A stretch of 64,000 bases of DNA from Vibrio sp. HB236076 (lineage in GTDB: Bacteria; Pseudomonadota; Gammaproteobacteria; Enterobacterales; Vibrionaceae). The stretch lies in contig NZ_CP162601.1 in the NCBI RefSeq assembly GCF_040957575.1, positions 868,001 to 932,000 on the forward strand. The letters are read 5' to 3'. A model generated the notes under the pieces. The model was not told the origin of the DNA, ran no database searches, and was given only the letters and a program-made list of their open reading frames with translations. The number at the start of each line of letters is the position of its first letter. Position 1 is the first letter of the stretch. Made by a program: the position numbers and the translations under genes. This document shows, piece after piece, positions 30,769 through 41,684 of this stretch.

Positions 30769-32064
30769 GTGGTTGAATTGATAACTTGGAAAAAGCTGGC
30801 CTCTGGGCTGGTTTTTTTTTACATTCCCTGGATTTTAATTGGCCTGATATTTGGCCACTTGCCGTGGTTATTGCTGATCGCCACGTTTTTACAATTGATG
30901 TGGCATCTGCACAATCTGACCCGTCTATCCACTTGGCTTTGGGATGACAAGCGTTTATCGCCGCCGTCGGGCAGTGGACAATGGGAATTGCTCTTCAATG
31001 GTTTGTATCGCTTTCAGCAGCGTCAGCGTCGCAAACGCAAAGAATTGACCAAACTGATTCGACGCTTTAGAAACGGGGCGGAGTCCTTACCTGATGCGGT
31101 GGTGGTGTTTCGCGATGAAGGCAACATCGTTTGGTGTAATCGCCTTGCTCAGCATACCTTAGGGTTTAAATGGCCAGAAGACGCTGGCCAGCCAATTTCT
31201 AACCTGATTCGCACACCAGACTTTATTAAGTTTATGGCCAAAGGCGACTTTGAAGAGCCGTTAGAAATGTGTTCCCCCCTTAATGTCGAACGCACATTAG
31301 AAATGCGGATCGTGCCTTATATGGAAGGCGAGCATCTGATGGTGGTGCGCGATGTGACTCAGGTTAAACAGCTCGAAGGCATGCGGCGTAACTTCTTTGC
31401 CAATGTGTCACACGAACTGAGAACGCCAATGACGGTACTTCAAGGCTACCTCGAGATGACCGAAGACCCAGACATGGTGGTTGGGCCGATGTGGAGTAAA
31501 GCCCATGGAGTGATGACAGAACAACTCAATCGTATGAATGGTTTGGTCAGTCAATTGCTGACATTGTCCAAGATTGAAGCCGCGCCAATTCACGATTTAG
31601 ACGATCACGTTAATGTGCCAGCTATGTTGGAGGTTTTGGAGAAAGAAGCGCAGAGCCTTAGCGGTGATCTGCAACATCAATTCCAATTTGACATCGATAA
31701 GCAACTGCAAGTGTATGGTGATGAAGACCAGCTTCGCAGCGCCATCTCTAATCTTGTTTACAACGCGGTTAAATACACCCCGGCACATTCACACATTCAC
31801 GTGCGTTGGTTTCACTGTGAACAAGGCGCGAGATTAGAAGTGAATGATACCGGCCCCGGTATTGAGCCACAGCATTTGCATCGATTGACTGAACGCTTTT
31901 ATCGCGTCGACAAAGCTCGCTCGCGAGACACCGGCGGCAGTGGCTTAGGATTGGCGATTGTGAAACACGCACTGAGTCACCACGACAGCCAGTTAGAAAT
32001 CAGCAGTGAAGTCGGTCGCGGCAGTCAATTTGGTTTTACCTTGCCGAGCCGTCTTGTGGTATGA
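30769..32064 (+). CDS. phoR: Phosphate regulon sensor histidine kinase PhoR
   Basis: PhoR phosphorylates PhoB when phosphate is low and dephosphorylates it when the Pst-PhoU complex signals plenty. It has two N-terminal membrane helices (about 12-45), a charged linker and a PAS domain at about 100-190. The DHp helix carries H215 in [11 protein letters not shown]. The ATPase domain has N ([12 protein letters not shown]), G1 (DTGPGI) and G2 (GSGLGLAI) boxes. The start is GTG, 16 bp after the phoB stop. Its TGA overlaps the next ATG by 4 nt. Confidence 0.95.
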   Translation: MVELITWKKLASGLVFFYIPWILIGLIFGHLPWLLLIATFLQLMWHLHNLTRLSTWLWDDKRLSPPSGSGQWELLFNGLYRFQQRQRRKRKELTKLIRRFRNGAESLPDAVVVFRDEGNIVWCNRLAQHTLGFKWPEDAGQPISNLIRTPDFIKFMAKGDFEEPLEMCSPLNVERTLEMRIVPYMEGEHLMVVRDVTQVKQLEGMRRNFFANVSHELRTPMTVLQGYLEMTEDPDMVVGPMWSKAHGVMTEQLNRMNGLVSQLLTLSKIEAAPIHDLDDHVNVPAMLEVLEKEAQSLSGDLQHQFQFDIDKQLQVYGDEDQLRSAISNLVYNAVKYTPAHSHIHVRWFHCEQGARLEVNDTGPGIEPQHLHRLTERFYRVDKARSRDTGGSGLGLAIVKHALSHHDSQLEISSEVGRGSQFGFTLPSRLVV

Positions 32065-33029
32065 ACGTGGCGTTGATTAAGCAAAAGGCAACCCTCTTGG
32101 CTGTGACGGCTTGTTTGTCGTTTTCGTTGTCGGCCCAAGCCGCCGAACTCGAGCCATATCAAAGACAATCTGGGGTGTTTGGTGAGCTGCTAAGTGTTGG
32201 GTCCGATACCTTAGCGGGGCTGACATCAGCGTGGTTACGCGCCTTTCAAGGCTACTACCCCAATATCGACGCTCAGGTGCAGGCATCGGGTTCTTCCACT
32301 GCGCCTCCGGCCTTAATCGAGCAAACTGCCCAGTTAGGGCCAATGAGCCGCCCGATGAGGCAAAAAGAAATTCAAGCTTTTGTTCGCGAGCACGGCTACC
32401 CACCGACCGAGCTTAAAATCGCCATTGATGCGATTGGTATTTTTGTCAATCAAGATAATTTGCTCAAGGGGCTCAGCTTTGCCCAAGTCGACGCTCTTTT
32501 CTCTTCCACTTTGCGTTGTAAAGGGGTAATGCCGATAGAGCGCTGGGCACAACTTGGGGTCAAAGGGGAGTGGGGTCTGCGCAACATTCAGCGTTTTGGG
32601 CGAAATTCCGCGTCAGGGACGTATGGGTATTTCAAAGAGCATGCCTTGTGTGGCGGAGATTTTCGCTTGGATGTCAACGAGCAACCCGGATCAGCATCGG
32701 TCGTACAATCCGTGGCCAGCACCATTGATGGCATTGGTTACTCGGGGGTCGGGTATCGAGTGTCTGGGGTGCGTTTTTTGCCGATTTCTCAGGACGGCAT
32801 TCACTACGTTAGCCCGACACGCGATAATATAATCAATGAGCGTTACCCGCTTTCTCGCTACCTTTACTTGTATATTAACAAGGCGCCCAACAAGCCGTTG
32901 TCCCCGATCATGGCGCAGTTTATTCGATACGTTTACTCTATCGAAGGTCAAGCTGTGGTAAGCAAAGAAGGTTATGTGCCCATCAGTGTTAAATTGGCTG
33001 AACAAGAGTTAAATAAGGTTGGGCTGTAA
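32061..33029 (+). CDS. PstS-like periplasmic phosphate-binding protein
   Basis: A 322-residue protein with a Sec signal peptide (cleavage near AQAAE at about 28) and the PBP-like phosphate-binding domain. [18 protein letters not shown] and [11 protein letters not shown] match the first phosphate-binding loops, and [19 protein letters not shown] is the region with the anion-contacting Ser/Arg/Gly. It overlaps phoR by 4 nt, so binding protein and two-component system are made together. It probably delivers phosphate to the PstCAB permease encoded 3.9 kb away, which has no pstS of its own. A dedicated sensory role cannot be excluded. Confidence 0.88.
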   Translation: MNVALIKQKATLLAVTACLSFSLSAQAAELEPYQRQSGVFGELLSVGSDTLAGLTSAWLRAFQGYYPNIDAQVQASGSSTAPPALIEQTAQLGPMSRPMRQKEIQAFVREHGYPPTELKIAIDAIGIFVNQDNLLKGLSFAQVDALFSSTLRCKGVMPIERWAQLGVKGEWGLRNIQRFGRNSASGTYGYFKEHALCGGDFRLDVNEQPGSASVVQSVASTIDGIGYSGVGYRVSGVRFLPISQDGIHYVSPTRDNIINERYPLSRYLYLYINKAPNKPLSPIMAQFIRYVYSIEGQAVVSKEGYVPISVKLAEQELNKVGL

Positions 33030-33103
33030 CGACCCATCTCTAGGTTGGTTTATTACAACCAAAAAAGCCCTCAGACTTGCCTCTTTGCTGAACCTTTATG
33101 CCT

Positions 33104-33136
33104 CCCCGTCACCGGCCATACCCGGCTACGACGGGG
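33104..33136 (-). terminator. Hairpin between the pstS-like gene and ppx
   Basis: A long stem CCCCGTC/GACGGGG encloses a second CCGG/CCGG pair. It lacks a good T run, so it may be a weak or Rho-assisted terminator for the converging genes. Confidence 0.45.
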
Positions 33137-33153
33137 ATTGGTATGAATATGGG

Positions 33154-34680
33154 TCAGTCTTCTTCGTCACACAACCCGGTGATGTTTAACGCCCAACCGG
33201 CGCTCTGCCAATATTGCTGCTCTTCGAGTAAATCGGCTTGTAATAGCCGGTTGTCATCAAGCCATTTTTCTTGTGAGCTTGATAAAGTCCACGCATCGTT
33301 TTTTTGTACGTCTAACGTCAGATCGGGTAATGAAGTGAGATCATTGCGCTGACCGTTGACGATAATGGCTAGGCGTAATATACGCACCAAGTGCACCACA
33401 TCTTTTTTCTTAAACAGAGAGAAGTTGGGGATTTGATTGAGCTTTATTGATTTTCGATGCAATCTCGCTAATGTCGCGAGCAGGAGCTGTTGCTCTTGAT
33501 TAAAGCCGGGTAAATTGGCATTTTCTAATATGTATCCTGAGTGGCGATGGACGCCTCTTAAACGGATGCTCAAGCCCACTTCGTGTAACATTGCTGCCCA
33601 CTGTAACAAAGCGCTGAGTTCTTCGTTGTTTTTCTTATCGACGGATTGCCTCGTTTGTTGTAAAAAATGGTCGGCAACACAGGCGACATTTTTCGCGTGT
33701 TCAAGGTCGACAAAGTGCTTCATGGCCAGTGCTTCGGTGGTTCTCATGCGAATATCAGCACGGGCAAAGCGCGACTCCATCTCGTAAAGTAGCCCTTCGC
33801 GCAATGCGCCATCCGAAAAGTGTAATTGTTCTATTTTGAGTGAGTTGATCACCGCTTTTAAAATAGCCACCCCCGCGGCAAACACGGGTTGGCGGTCATC
33901 ACTTAACCCTTCGAGTTTGATGTCTTCAATGGTGTTAAATTGGCACAACTTATCGATTAATTGCTGCAGTCGTTCTTCAGTAATGAGGCCATCACTGTGG
34001 CCTTGACCCACTACGACTTCGCGAATGGCTTTAATGGTTCCCGATGAACCAAAAGCCATTTGCCAGCCTTTCTTCTTATAAATGGGGACGATAGATTCCA
34101 AACGCTGTTGAGCGGCGAGCGTCGCCTGTGAAAAGTTTTTCTTGTTGAGCTTGCCATTGGCAAAGAAGCGCTCTGTAAAACTGACACAGCCCATTTGCTT
34201 GCTGTTGACCAATTCAGCTTCGAAACCTTGGCCTATAATCAGCTCAGTACTTCCTCCACCGATATCAACGACAAATTTAGAGTCAGACTCGCTTTGCGTA
34301 TGAGCGACGCCCAAATACACCAAGCGGGCTTCTTCTTCACCGGCAATGATCTCTATGGGAAAAGGCAAAACCTGGTAGGCTCGAGTGAGAAACTCAGACG
34401 CATTATTGGCTTGTCGAAGTGTATGGGTTGCGGCGATACGCACATTGTGCGGTTCAAAATCACTAATGCGCTCGGCAAACATGGCGAGACACTCTAAACC
34501 GCGTTCTATCGCCTCTTCTGACAAGTGATTGTCGTCATTTAAACCGGTCGCGAGGCGCACTCGCTGCTTGTGTCGACTCACGAGTTGTAATGTTTGACCG
34601 ACAACTTTTGCCACCACCATATGGAAGCTATTTGAGCCAAGATCAATGGCGGCAATGTTTCTGGGTTCGGTGTCTACCAT
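33154..34680 (-). CDS. ppx: Exopolyphosphatase
   Basis: Ppx removes terminal phosphates from polyphosphate; this family can also hydrolyse pppGpp. The 508-residue protein has the ASKHA phosphate loops [15 protein letters not shown] (residue 10) and [14 protein letters not shown] (about 140), GSSGTIKA near 215 and an HD-like C-terminal domain (AAMLHEVG near 373). An AGGT ribosome site precedes the ATG. It lies 11 bp after ppk in a leftward ppk-ppx operon. Confidence 0.95.
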   Translation of the reverse strand: MVDTEPRNIAAIDLGSNSFHMVVAKVVGQTLQLVSRHKQRVRLATGLNDDNHLSEEAIERGLECLAMFAERISDFEPHNVRIAATHTLRQANNASEFLTRAYQVLPFPIEIIAGEEEARLVYLGVAHTQSESDSKFVVDIGGGSTELIIGQGFEAELVNSKQMGCVSFTERFFANGKLNKKNFSQATLAAQQRLESIVPIYKKKGWQMAFGSSGTIKAIREVVVGQGHSDGLITEERLQQLIDKLCQFNTIEDIKLEGLSDDRQPVFAAGVAILKAVINSLKIEQLHFSDGALREGLLYEMESRFARADIRMRTTEALAMKHFVDLEHAKNVACVADHFLQQTRQSVDKKNNEELSALLQWAAMLHEVGLSIRLRGVHRHSGYILENANLPGFNQEQQLLLATLARLHRKSIKLNQIPNFSLFKKKDVVHLVRILRLAIIVNGQRNDLTSLPDLTLDVQKNDAWTLSSSQEKWLDDNRLLQADLLEEQQYWQSAGWALNITGLCDEED

Positions 34681-34691
34681 GGTTTTGTTAC

Positions 34692-36755
34692 CTATGATTT
34701 GGATTTTTCAACCTGCTTGAGATAATCATAAATGGCAATTTGAGAGCGTAATTTCTTTTTGTTGCCACGTGGTACGTACTGATTACTCATTGATTGATCG
34801 ATTAAACGCGCTTTCATCGTATCTGTAAAGTGGATATTAATGATATCGATGATGCGTTTCTTTAGCCTCTGACTGCGCACTGGGGCAGCGACTTCGATGC
34901 GGTGATCGATATTGCGTGTCATCCAATCGGCGGATGAAATGTACACTTGTGGGTCGCCATTGTTATGAGCAATGACCACTCGGGGGTGCTCTAGGAAGCG
35001 GTCGACGATACTGATGATGTAGATATTATCACTCAATCCTTTCACCCCGGGAACCAGCGAGCACATACCGCGAATGATCATATTAATCTTTACTCCAGCT
35101 TGGCTGGCGGCATACAAGCGGTTGACGATACCTTTGTCGACTAAATTGTTGACTTTAATGGTTAACTTAGCTGTTTTTTTGGCTTTAGCATTGGCAATTT
35201 CATTATCAATGATGCGATATATATCGCGCCTTGAATTGCGCGGCGAAACGATAAGGTGTTTAAATTTAACGGGCCGGTACGGATTTTCAATGTAACCAAA
35301 AACATTGCGTACTTCAGTCGTGATTTCTTGGTCGGCTGTTAACAGTGAAAAGTCAGTGTATATGCGAGCGGTTTTTTCGTGGAAGTTACCGGTACCAATA
35401 TGAGCATAGCGAACGATTTCGCCTTTTTCTCTGCGGCTGATGAGCAAGAGCTTAGAGTGGATTTTTAACCCGGGCGCGCCAAAGACCACCTGAACGCCGG
35501 CATCGGTGAGGATTTTAGACCATTCAATGTTCGCTTCCTCATCGAAACGCGCTTGCAACTCAACGACTACGGTAACGTTTTTGCCATTGTGAACGGCGTC
35601 AATTAAGGAATTGAGTAACTTAGAGTTTTTCGCCACTCGGTAAATGTTGATTTTGATACTCAACACTTTCGGATCAAAAGATGCTTGTCGTACTAACTCA
35701 GAGATGTGATCAAACGTGTGGTACGGGTAGTAAAGTAAAATATCTTGATGTCGAATGGCATCAAAGCTGTTGGCAAAGCCGTTAAAGTCAGAGCACTTTA
35801 TTGGCGGAAGCGATTTATTTTCAAGGTATTCACGACCGACATTGGGGAAACTCATAAAATCTTGGAAGTTTTGATATCGGCTGCCGGGGATCAAGTTGTC
35901 GTAACTCGATAGCTTGAGCTTGTCACATAAAAAGCGCAGCATGGATTTGGGCATGCCCTCTTGGTAGACAAATCGCACCGGCATCGCGGTAAGGCGTTGC
36001 TCTAGGCCTTCTGACATCTGCTCTAGTAAACTGTGTTCGACTTCATGGCTCAAATCGTATTCGGCGTCGCGCGTCATTTTGACCGCAAAGCATTCAATCG
36101 ATTCATAATCAAAGAAGCCTTTGTAGAGATCATCGAGACAAAAGCGAATAATGTTGTCGAGCAAAATAATGGTTTTGCGTCTTTGTCCTTTTTGATCGGG
36201 TAAAATGACGAAACGCGGTAAGTGATCGGTGGGGATTTCAACCAGCGAATATTGGTGTTTGCTTTTTTCCGAGAGTTTGACGGCCAAGTAGGCGTATTCA
36301 TCTTTTAAAAACTGCAGGACATCAACGTCATCATTGAGAAAAATAGGCGCAATGTGAGGTAAGATTTCGCGTTGAAAATACTTGCGAACCCATTTTTGTT
36401 GAGATTCTGAAATTTGAAGCTCATTGATCAAGAAGATGCGCCGACGAGCCATATCTCGAATCAGTTCGTTGTAGATTTCTTCAAACTGAATGCCGAGCAG
36501 TTTGGCTTTATCTTGCATTTTGACGAGCAAGTCTTTTGAGCCGTCGTCAATACCGCGTTCTTGATTGATCAAAATCCGACGTTTGACATCAGCAAAGCGA
36601 ACTTTGTAAAACTCATCAAGATTATTGGAATAGATACCAAGAAAGCGAATGCGCTCGATAAGAGGTACGGACTTATCCGCCGCTTCTTGTAAAACGCGTT
36701 CGTTAAAGGACAACCAGCTTAATTCTTTGTCTACATAAAGGACATCTGTGCTCAT
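34692..36755 (-). CDS. ppk: Polyphosphate kinase 1
   Basis: PPK1 builds inorganic polyphosphate from ATP and is autophosphorylated on histidine. The 687-residue protein has the expected N domain ([19 protein letters not shown]), head domain and two phospholipase-D-like catalytic domains. The two histidine motifs are KIHSKLLLI with the autophosphorylation histidine (about 433) and [19 protein letters not shown] lies near 625. It is divergent from pstC with a 177-bp shared regulatory region. Confidence 0.96.
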   Translation of the reverse strand: MSTDVLYVDKELSWLSFNERVLQEAADKSVPLIERIRFLGIYSNNLDEFYKVRFADVKRRILINQERGIDDGSKDLLVKMQDKAKLLGIQFEEIYNELIRDMARRRIFLINELQISESQQKWVRKYFQREILPHIAPIFLNDDVDVLQFLKDEYAYLAVKLSEKSKHQYSLVEIPTDHLPRFVILPDQKGQRRKTIILLDNIIRFCLDDLYKGFFDYESIECFAVKMTRDAEYDLSHEVEHSLLEQMSEGLEQRLTAMPVRFVYQEGMPKSMLRFLCDKLKLSSYDNLIPGSRYQNFQDFMSFPNVGREYLENKSLPPIKCSDFNGFANSFDAIRHQDILLYYPYHTFDHISELVRQASFDPKVLSIKINIYRVAKNSKLLNSLIDAVHNGKNVTVVVELQARFDEEANIEWSKILTDAGVQVVFGAPGLKIHSKLLLISRREKGEIVRYAHIGTGNFHEKTARIYTDFSLLTADQEITTEVRNVFGYIENPYRPVKFKHLIVSPRNSRRDIYRIIDNEIANAKAKKTAKLTIKVNNLVDKGIVNRLYAASQAGVKINMIIRGMCSLVPGVKGLSDNIYIISIVDRFLEHPRVVIAHNNGDPQVYISSADWMTRNIDHRIEVAAPVRSQRLKKRIIDIINIHFTDTMKARLIDQSMSNQYVPRGNKKKLRSQIAIYDYLKQVEKSKS

Positions 36756-36851
36756 TTTTATACCTGGCTAAATCGATTGAGTTAGGCAATAATCTCTAAA
36801 TAACAAGGTGACAATATGTTGTTTTTGTGACGTTTTTATTGCAAATTGTAT

Positions 36852-36870
36852 TTGTCAGCTTAGTTGCATT
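36852..36870 (+). promoter_or_regulatory. Pho box 1 upstream of pstC
   Basis: TTGTCAGC (36852-36859) and GTTGCATT (36863-36870) form a PhoB repeat pair at 11-bp spacing, with the second half-site degenerate. Confidence 0.55.
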
Positions 36871-36892
36871 TAAATTTTAATGACAGAGGTAG

Positions 36893-36911
36893 TTGTCACA
36901 AAATTGAAACA
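36893..36911 (+). promoter_or_regulatory. Pho box 2 upstream of pstC
   Basis: TTGTCACA (36893-36900) and TTGAAACA (36904-36911) repeat at 11 bp, 22 bp before the pstC start codon. With the upstream pair this suggests strong PhoB activation. A CGTCACA half-site also reads toward ppk near 36826-36832. Confidence 0.7.
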
Positions 36912-36932
36912 CATCTAGCGTAGCCTTATAAG

Positions 36933-39137
36933 ATGGCCCAAAGTAAGAACCTTTTGATGTTATTCGGTAAATTTTCATTGCAAGAACAAGATAAAAAGCG
37001 GTTGTTAACAGACCGATTCGTCAAGGGGGTCGTTTCTTGTGGTGGTATTGTTGCCTTAGGTGCTTTGGTATTGCTCTTTATCTACTTGGCTTGGGTGGTG
37101 TTGCCTTTGTTTAAAGATGCTTATTTTAGCCCTAATGCCGACACCTTTGTGCTCCCCAATCAACAGGTTTTAGTCGATATCGATGTTTCCGATAGCGGAG
37201 ATCAAATTCTCACCTTGTCCGAGCAAGGGCAGTTGAATATGTGGCACGTACTCAATGCTGAAAAACCGCAATTGATGCTGTCTCAGCCCCTTGCTCAGCA
37301 TCCGTTCATCAGTCGCCGCGACGCCAGTCAAGACTATTTGGCGATTTTAGAGCAAGGGCAACAACTGTCTCTGTGGCAAACGCAATTTGCTCAGTTGTCC
37401 CATCAAGTCGCGCCTCAATTAACCGAGGTGCCTTTGCCTAGCCTTCACACTTATCTTGGCGAACATCCGATCGCCGATTTTTCTTTTTCGGTGATGGATC
37501 AAACGCTCATGCTGGTCACCCTCGATGACCGTGGTCAAACGTCTTTGATTCAAGCCAGTATGGGGGAGGCGGGCTTTAAACAAGAGGCACTGCTTGCCCC
37601 GTTACACAACCCCGATCAAGTGTTGCTTAGCCCTGATGGACAAACCTTGTATTTGCGAGAAGGCAATCAATTGGCGGTGATGGTGTGGCGTCAAAAAAGT
37701 TTTGTTTTACGCGAGGTGATTCGCTTGGCTAAGTCACCCAATCAAGTGGCCCACATGCAATTTTTACCCGGTGCGTATTCCTTGTTAGTGACGACAAAAC
37801 GCGGTGAGGTCAGCCAGTGGTTTGACGTGCTTAAAGATCGCAAACGCATTCTGTCTAAAATTCGAACCTTTAGCCTCGGCAATGATTTGGATAGCATCGT
37901 TACCGATCATTACCACAAAGGCTTTTACGGTTTTATGCGCGATGGAACCGTCAATGGTTACTACACCACCAACCACAATCAAACCATGTCTGAGGCTTTG
38001 TTTGAGCAAGTGCCAGACTTAATTGCGCTGTCGAAAAGCGAGCAGCAATTGGTGTCCTGGCGCGATGGCGTGGTACACATTCATCAATTGAACCGCAGTT
38101 TCCCCGAGATTTCGCTGTCAGCACTGTGGCAAAAAATATGGTACGAGGGGTACCCTGAGCCGCAATACGTCTGGCAATCTTCATCGGCCAGTGATACGTT
38201 TGAGCCCAAGTTAAGTCTTGTGCCTTTGACTTTTGGCACCTTAAAAGCGGCGTTATTTGCGATGTTGTTCTCGGCGCCCATTGCCGTACTCGGCGCCATC
38301 TATACCGGCTATTTTATGTCGGTTAAAATGAGGCGCGTGGTGAAGCCGGCCATCGAGTTGATGGAAGCTTTGCCTACCGTGATCATCGGTTTTGTCGCTG
38401 GGGTTTGGCTCGCCCCTGTGGTCGAACAACATTTGTTAGCCGCGCTGCTCTTAATTGTACTGCTGCCGTTGAGTTGTGTGGTTGGCGCAGGGGTTTGGGC
38501 CTTGATACCCGTTTATTATCGGCGTGGTGTGCCCACTGGATGGCACGCCTTGATGGTAATGCCAATGATGGTCGTGTTTATTATGTTAGGCATTGCGCTT
38601 GCGCCTTCTCTTGAGCAGTGGTGGTTTCACGGCGATTTACGGGTCTTTTTCGCTCAGAATGGTATTGATTATGAGCAACGTAACGCTTTGATCGTCGGGC
38701 TTGCGATGGGCTTTGCGGTTATTCCTACGATCTTTACCATTGCGGAAGAGGCGATATTTTCTGTGCCTAAACATTTGAGTCTAGGATCGCTCGCCTTGGG
38801 AGCCACCCCTTGGCAAACTTTGATTCACGTCGTTTTGTTGACCGCCAGTCCCGGCATTTTTTCTGCCTTGATGATGGGCTTTGGCCGCGCTGTGGGCGAA
38901 ACGATGATCGTGCTGATGGCAACGGGCAATACGCCGCTGTTAGATTGGAGCGTATTTGAAGGTATGCGAACCCTGTCTGCGACAATAGCGATGGAGCTTC
39001 CAGAATCAGAGGTAGGGAGCGCCCATTATCGAATTTTATTCCTCTCGGCTTTAATCTTATTGGCTTTTACTTTCGCCGTTAACTCGTTGGGTGAGTGGGT
39101 AAGGCAGCGGTTAAGAGATAGGTATCGGTCACTATAA
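36933..39137 (+). CDS. pstC: Phosphate ABC transporter permease PstC, enlarged form with beta-propeller-like insert
   Basis: One of two membrane subunits of the high-affinity phosphate importer. At 734 residues it is more than twice E. coli PstC. A first membrane helix (about 30-60) is followed by about 370 residues before the conserved permease core (about 430-734). The core has the EAA-type loop [21 protein letters not shown] and GRAVGETMIVLMATGN. The extra region contains WD40-like units (VSDSGDQILTLSEQGQLNMW; LLSPDGQTLYLREGNQLAVMVW) and, from topology, should be periplasmic. No strong ribosome site precedes the ATG; Met9 is an alternative. pstA starts 2 bp after the stop. Confidence 0.9.
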   Translation: MAQSKNLLMLFGKFSLQEQDKKRLLTDRFVKGVVSCGGIVALGALVLLFIYLAWVVLPLFKDAYFSPNADTFVLPNQQVLVDIDVSDSGDQILTLSEQGQLNMWHVLNAEKPQLMLSQPLAQHPFISRRDASQDYLAILEQGQQLSLWQTQFAQLSHQVAPQLTEVPLPSLHTYLGEHPIADFSFSVMDQTLMLVTLDDRGQTSLIQASMGEAGFKQEALLAPLHNPDQVLLSPDGQTLYLREGNQLAVMVWRQKSFVLREVIRLAKSPNQVAHMQFLPGAYSLLVTTKRGEVSQWFDVLKDRKRILSKIRTFSLGNDLDSIVTDHYHKGFYGFMRDGTVNGYYTTNHNQTMSEALFEQVPDLIALSKSEQQLVSWRDGVVHIHQLNRSFPEISLSALWQKIWYEGYPEPQYVWQSSSASDTFEPKLSLVPLTFGTLKAALFAMLFSAPIAVLGAIYTGYFMSVKMRRVVKPAIELMEALPTVIIGFVAGVWLAPVVEQHLLAALLLIVLLPLSCVVGAGVWALIPVYYRRGVPTGWHALMVMPMMVVFIMLGIALAPSLEQWWFHGDLRVFFAQNGIDYEQRNALIVGLAMGFAVIPTIFTIAEEAIFSVPKHLSLGSLALGATPWQTLIHVVLLTASPGIFSALMMGFGRAVGETMIVLMATGNTPLLDWSVFEGMRTLSATIAMELPESEVGSAHYRILFLSALILLAFTFAVNSLGEWVRQRLRDRYRSL

Positions 39138-39139
39138 TT

Positions 39140-40837
39140 ATGAGAAATACAGTGCGTCATTGCTTCCGTTGGTTACACCGCGGCAGCCCGTTCGTTTGGC
39201 TAACCAGTGGTGCGGTGAGCATCAGTTTGTTATCGGTTTTATTTTTAATATTAATGATTGGCTCAAAAGGCTTGGCGTATTTTTGGCCTGCACCAATTTA
39301 CGAATGGCCTATCAAAACGCTCAACCAAGAACAAAGAGACAACATGGCTTTGTCGTCTCGTATTATCGGCCAGATCTACGCGACACAAGACGTTCGCAAC
39401 CAACGTATCGCTGAGCCGTTACGTCAGCGTTTGGCCTTGCCAAGTGAGGGGAAGTCGGAGCGTTTGGTGATCAAGATTGCCAACCGAGAACACCATCAAA
39501 GTGATTTTGTGTCGATTTTAACTTCGCAATTAGGCACGCGGCAAAGCCCAGAAGATCTTGTGGTTTTAAAGCGAAAACAGGGGGGCGATTTTTTTGGTCG
39601 CTTGGTGGGGTTGCAGACAAACAATCACACGTTTTACACCCATTTGCCTTCTCATCTCGATGAGGCATTAGGCAATATTGCCTTGCTCGAGCGCAAGAGT
39701 CGTGAGTTGGTCGAAAAGAAAATCAAGCCTTTGGATCGCGAGCTTGCCAGTGTACATCGTCAAGAGGCGGCTTTACCAGCGAATCAAGAAAATATGAGCC
39801 CAGCTTCTGGTTTGATTTGGCAAAAAAAGCGTACTATTCACGCCCAGTTATCTGAATATCATCAGCAATTAGATCGCATTAAGCAAGACCAAATGCAATA
39901 CCAAGTGATCGTCATCGATAGCTCGGATCGCCGCTTGAGTTTGCCTTTAAACCTGGTCGAACAATATTGGTTTCCCAATGCGATGACGTGGGAGGAAAAA
40001 ATACGCCACTGGCTATACGGAGTCGCTCATTTCATTGTCGATGATCCGCGTGAGTCCAATTCGGAAGGCGGTATTTTTCCAGCTATTTTTGGCACGGTGT
40101 TGTTGGTTATTTTAATGTCAGTGATCGTCATGCCACTTGGTGTGATTGCGGCGGTGTACTTAAATGAATACTCAAATAACAATGTCTTTACCCGTCTTAT
40201 TCGCATATCCGTGGTGAATTTGGCTGGTGTACCTTCTATTGTCTATGGGGTATTCGGATTGGGCTTTTTCGTTTATACCCTAGGCGGTAATATTGACCGC
40301 CTGTTTTATGCCGATTCGCTGCCAGCACCGACCTTTGGTACTCCGGGAATTTTGTGGTCTGCTTTAACGTTGGCCTTGTTGACGTTACCTGTGGTGATCG
40401 TCACCACAGAAGAAGGACTCACCAGGATCCCTCAATCGGTACGTCACGGTTCATTGGCCTTGGGCGCGACACAGTTTGAAACTCTGTCACGTGTTGTTTT
40501 GCCGATGGCCACCCCGGCCATGTTGACGGGGCTCATTCTTGCGATTGCGCGAGCGGCGGGCGAAGTGGCGCCATTGATGTTAGTCGGGGTCGTCAAGTTG
40601 TCCTCAAACTTACCTGTCGATGGTCAATTCCCTTATTTGCACCTCGACAGAAAGTTTATGCACCTTGGCTTTCACATTTATGATGTTGGCTTTCAGACCA
40701 CTAATATCGAAGCGGCAAGGCCTTTGGTTTACGCCACATCTTTATTATTAGTGGTGATCATCGTATTGTTGAATTTAACGGCGATTCGTATTCGCAACAA
40801 TTTGCGCGAAAAATACCGTATTTTGGAGCACGATTAA
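39140..40837 (+). CDS. pstA: Phosphate ABC transporter permease PstA, enlarged form with coiled-coil insert
   Basis: Second permease subunit of the phosphate importer. It has 565 residues against about 300 in E. coli. A helix at about 20-42 is followed by about 265 extra residues, including a charged coiled coil at about 175-260 ([21 protein letters not shown]). The permease core begins near [19 protein letters not shown]. The EAA loop is [22 protein letters not shown], and [14 protein letters not shown] follows. The insert should be periplasmic and could contact the PstC propeller. pstB starts 1 bp after the stop. Confidence 0.9.
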   Translation: MRNTVRHCFRWLHRGSPFVWLTSGAVSISLLSVLFLILMIGSKGLAYFWPAPIYEWPIKTLNQEQRDNMALSSRIIGQIYATQDVRNQRIAEPLRQRLALPSEGKSERLVIKIANREHHQSDFVSILTSQLGTRQSPEDLVVLKRKQGGDFFGRLVGLQTNNHTFYTHLPSHLDEALGNIALLERKSRELVEKKIKPLDRELASVHRQEAALPANQENMSPASGLIWQKKRTIHAQLSEYHQQLDRIKQDQMQYQVIVIDSSDRRLSLPLNLVEQYWFPNAMTWEEKIRHWLYGVAHFIVDDPRESNSEGGIFPAIFGTVLLVILMSVIVMPLGVIAAVYLNEYSNNNVFTRLIRISVVNLAGVPSIVYGVFGLGFFVYTLGGNIDRLFYADSLPAPTFGTPGILWSALTLALLTLPVVIVTTEEGLTRIPQSVRHGSLALGATQFETLSRVVLPMATPAMLTGLILAIARAAGEVAPLMLVGVVKLSSNLPVDGQFPYLHLDRKFMHLGFHIYDVGFQTTNIEAARPLVYATSLLLVVIIVLLNLTAIRIRNNLREKYRILEHD

Positions 40838-40838
40838 G

Positions 40839-41657
40839 ATGTATTCTTTGGAGCAGCAATTAAACTTGCACAAACCGCAAGAGGTCAGTGAATTAAGTGA
40901 AGCGCAAACGGCGGTCGATATTCGTCATTTATCACTTTCCTATGGTAAGCAAAAAGCGCTGACGGATATATCGATGAAAATACCTAAGGGCAAAGTAACC
41001 GCGTTTATCGGTCCTTCTGGTTGTGGAAAATCGACGTTATTGCGCTGCCTTAACCGCATGAATGATTTGGTAGAAGGGTGTCAGGTCGATGGTGAAGTCC
41101 GGCTTCACGGACAGAATATTTACCACCGGCAAGTGGATGTATCGACGTTGCGGCGCCGAGTTGGGATGGTGTTTCAGCGGCCAAACCCTTTTCCCAAATC
41201 AATTTATGAAAATGTGGTTTATGGATTGCGTTTACAAGGCATTAAAAACAGCCGTGTGCTTGATGATGCGGTTGAACGTTCATTGCGCAGTGCCGCGTTG
41301 TGGAAGGAAGTCAAAGACAGGTTACACGACAACGCCTTTGGTTTGTCTGGCGGTCAACAGCAGCGCTTAGTGATTGCAAGAGCAATCGCCATTGAACCTG
41401 AAGTCTTATTGCTTGATGAGCCAACCTCGTCCCTCGATCCGATTTCAACCTTAACCATTGAAGAGCTGATCAACGATCTCAAATCTCAATACAGTGTGGT
41501 GATTGTGACCCATAATATGCAGCAAGCGGCTCGAGTCAGTGACTATACCGCGTTTTTACACATGGGCAAATTGATCGAGTACTCGGATGCCGATACGATT
41601 TTCACCTCACCGAAACACAAAAAAACCGAAGATTACATTACGGGTCGCTACGGTTGA
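40839..41657 (+). CDS. pstB: Phosphate ABC transporter ATP-binding protein PstB
   Basis: The ATPase of the phosphate importer and of Pst-PhoU-PhoR signalling. The 272-residue protein has Walker [10 protein letters not shown] near residue 62, the Q-loop [16 protein letters not shown], signature LSGGQQQRL near 170 and Walker [14 protein letters not shown], with switch His in IVTHN. The N-terminal extension of about 25 residues is common in Vibrio PstB. It is third in pstCAB-phoU. Confidence 0.97.
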   Translation: MYSLEQQLNLHKPQEVSELSEAQTAVDIRHLSLSYGKQKALTDISMKIPKGKVTAFIGPSGCGKSTLLRCLNRMNDLVEGCQVDGEVRLHGQNIYHRQVDVSTLRRRVGMVFQRPNPFPKSIYENVVYGLRLQGIKNSRVLDDAVERSLRSAALWKEVKDRLHDNAFGLSGGQQQRLVIARAIAIEPEVLLLDEPTSSLDPISTLTIEELINDLKSQYSVVIVTHNMQQAARVSDYTAFLHMGKLIEYSDADTIFTSPKHKKTEDYITGRYG

Positions 41658-41684
41658 TTTCAAATCTTTGCAAGAGGGTAAAGT

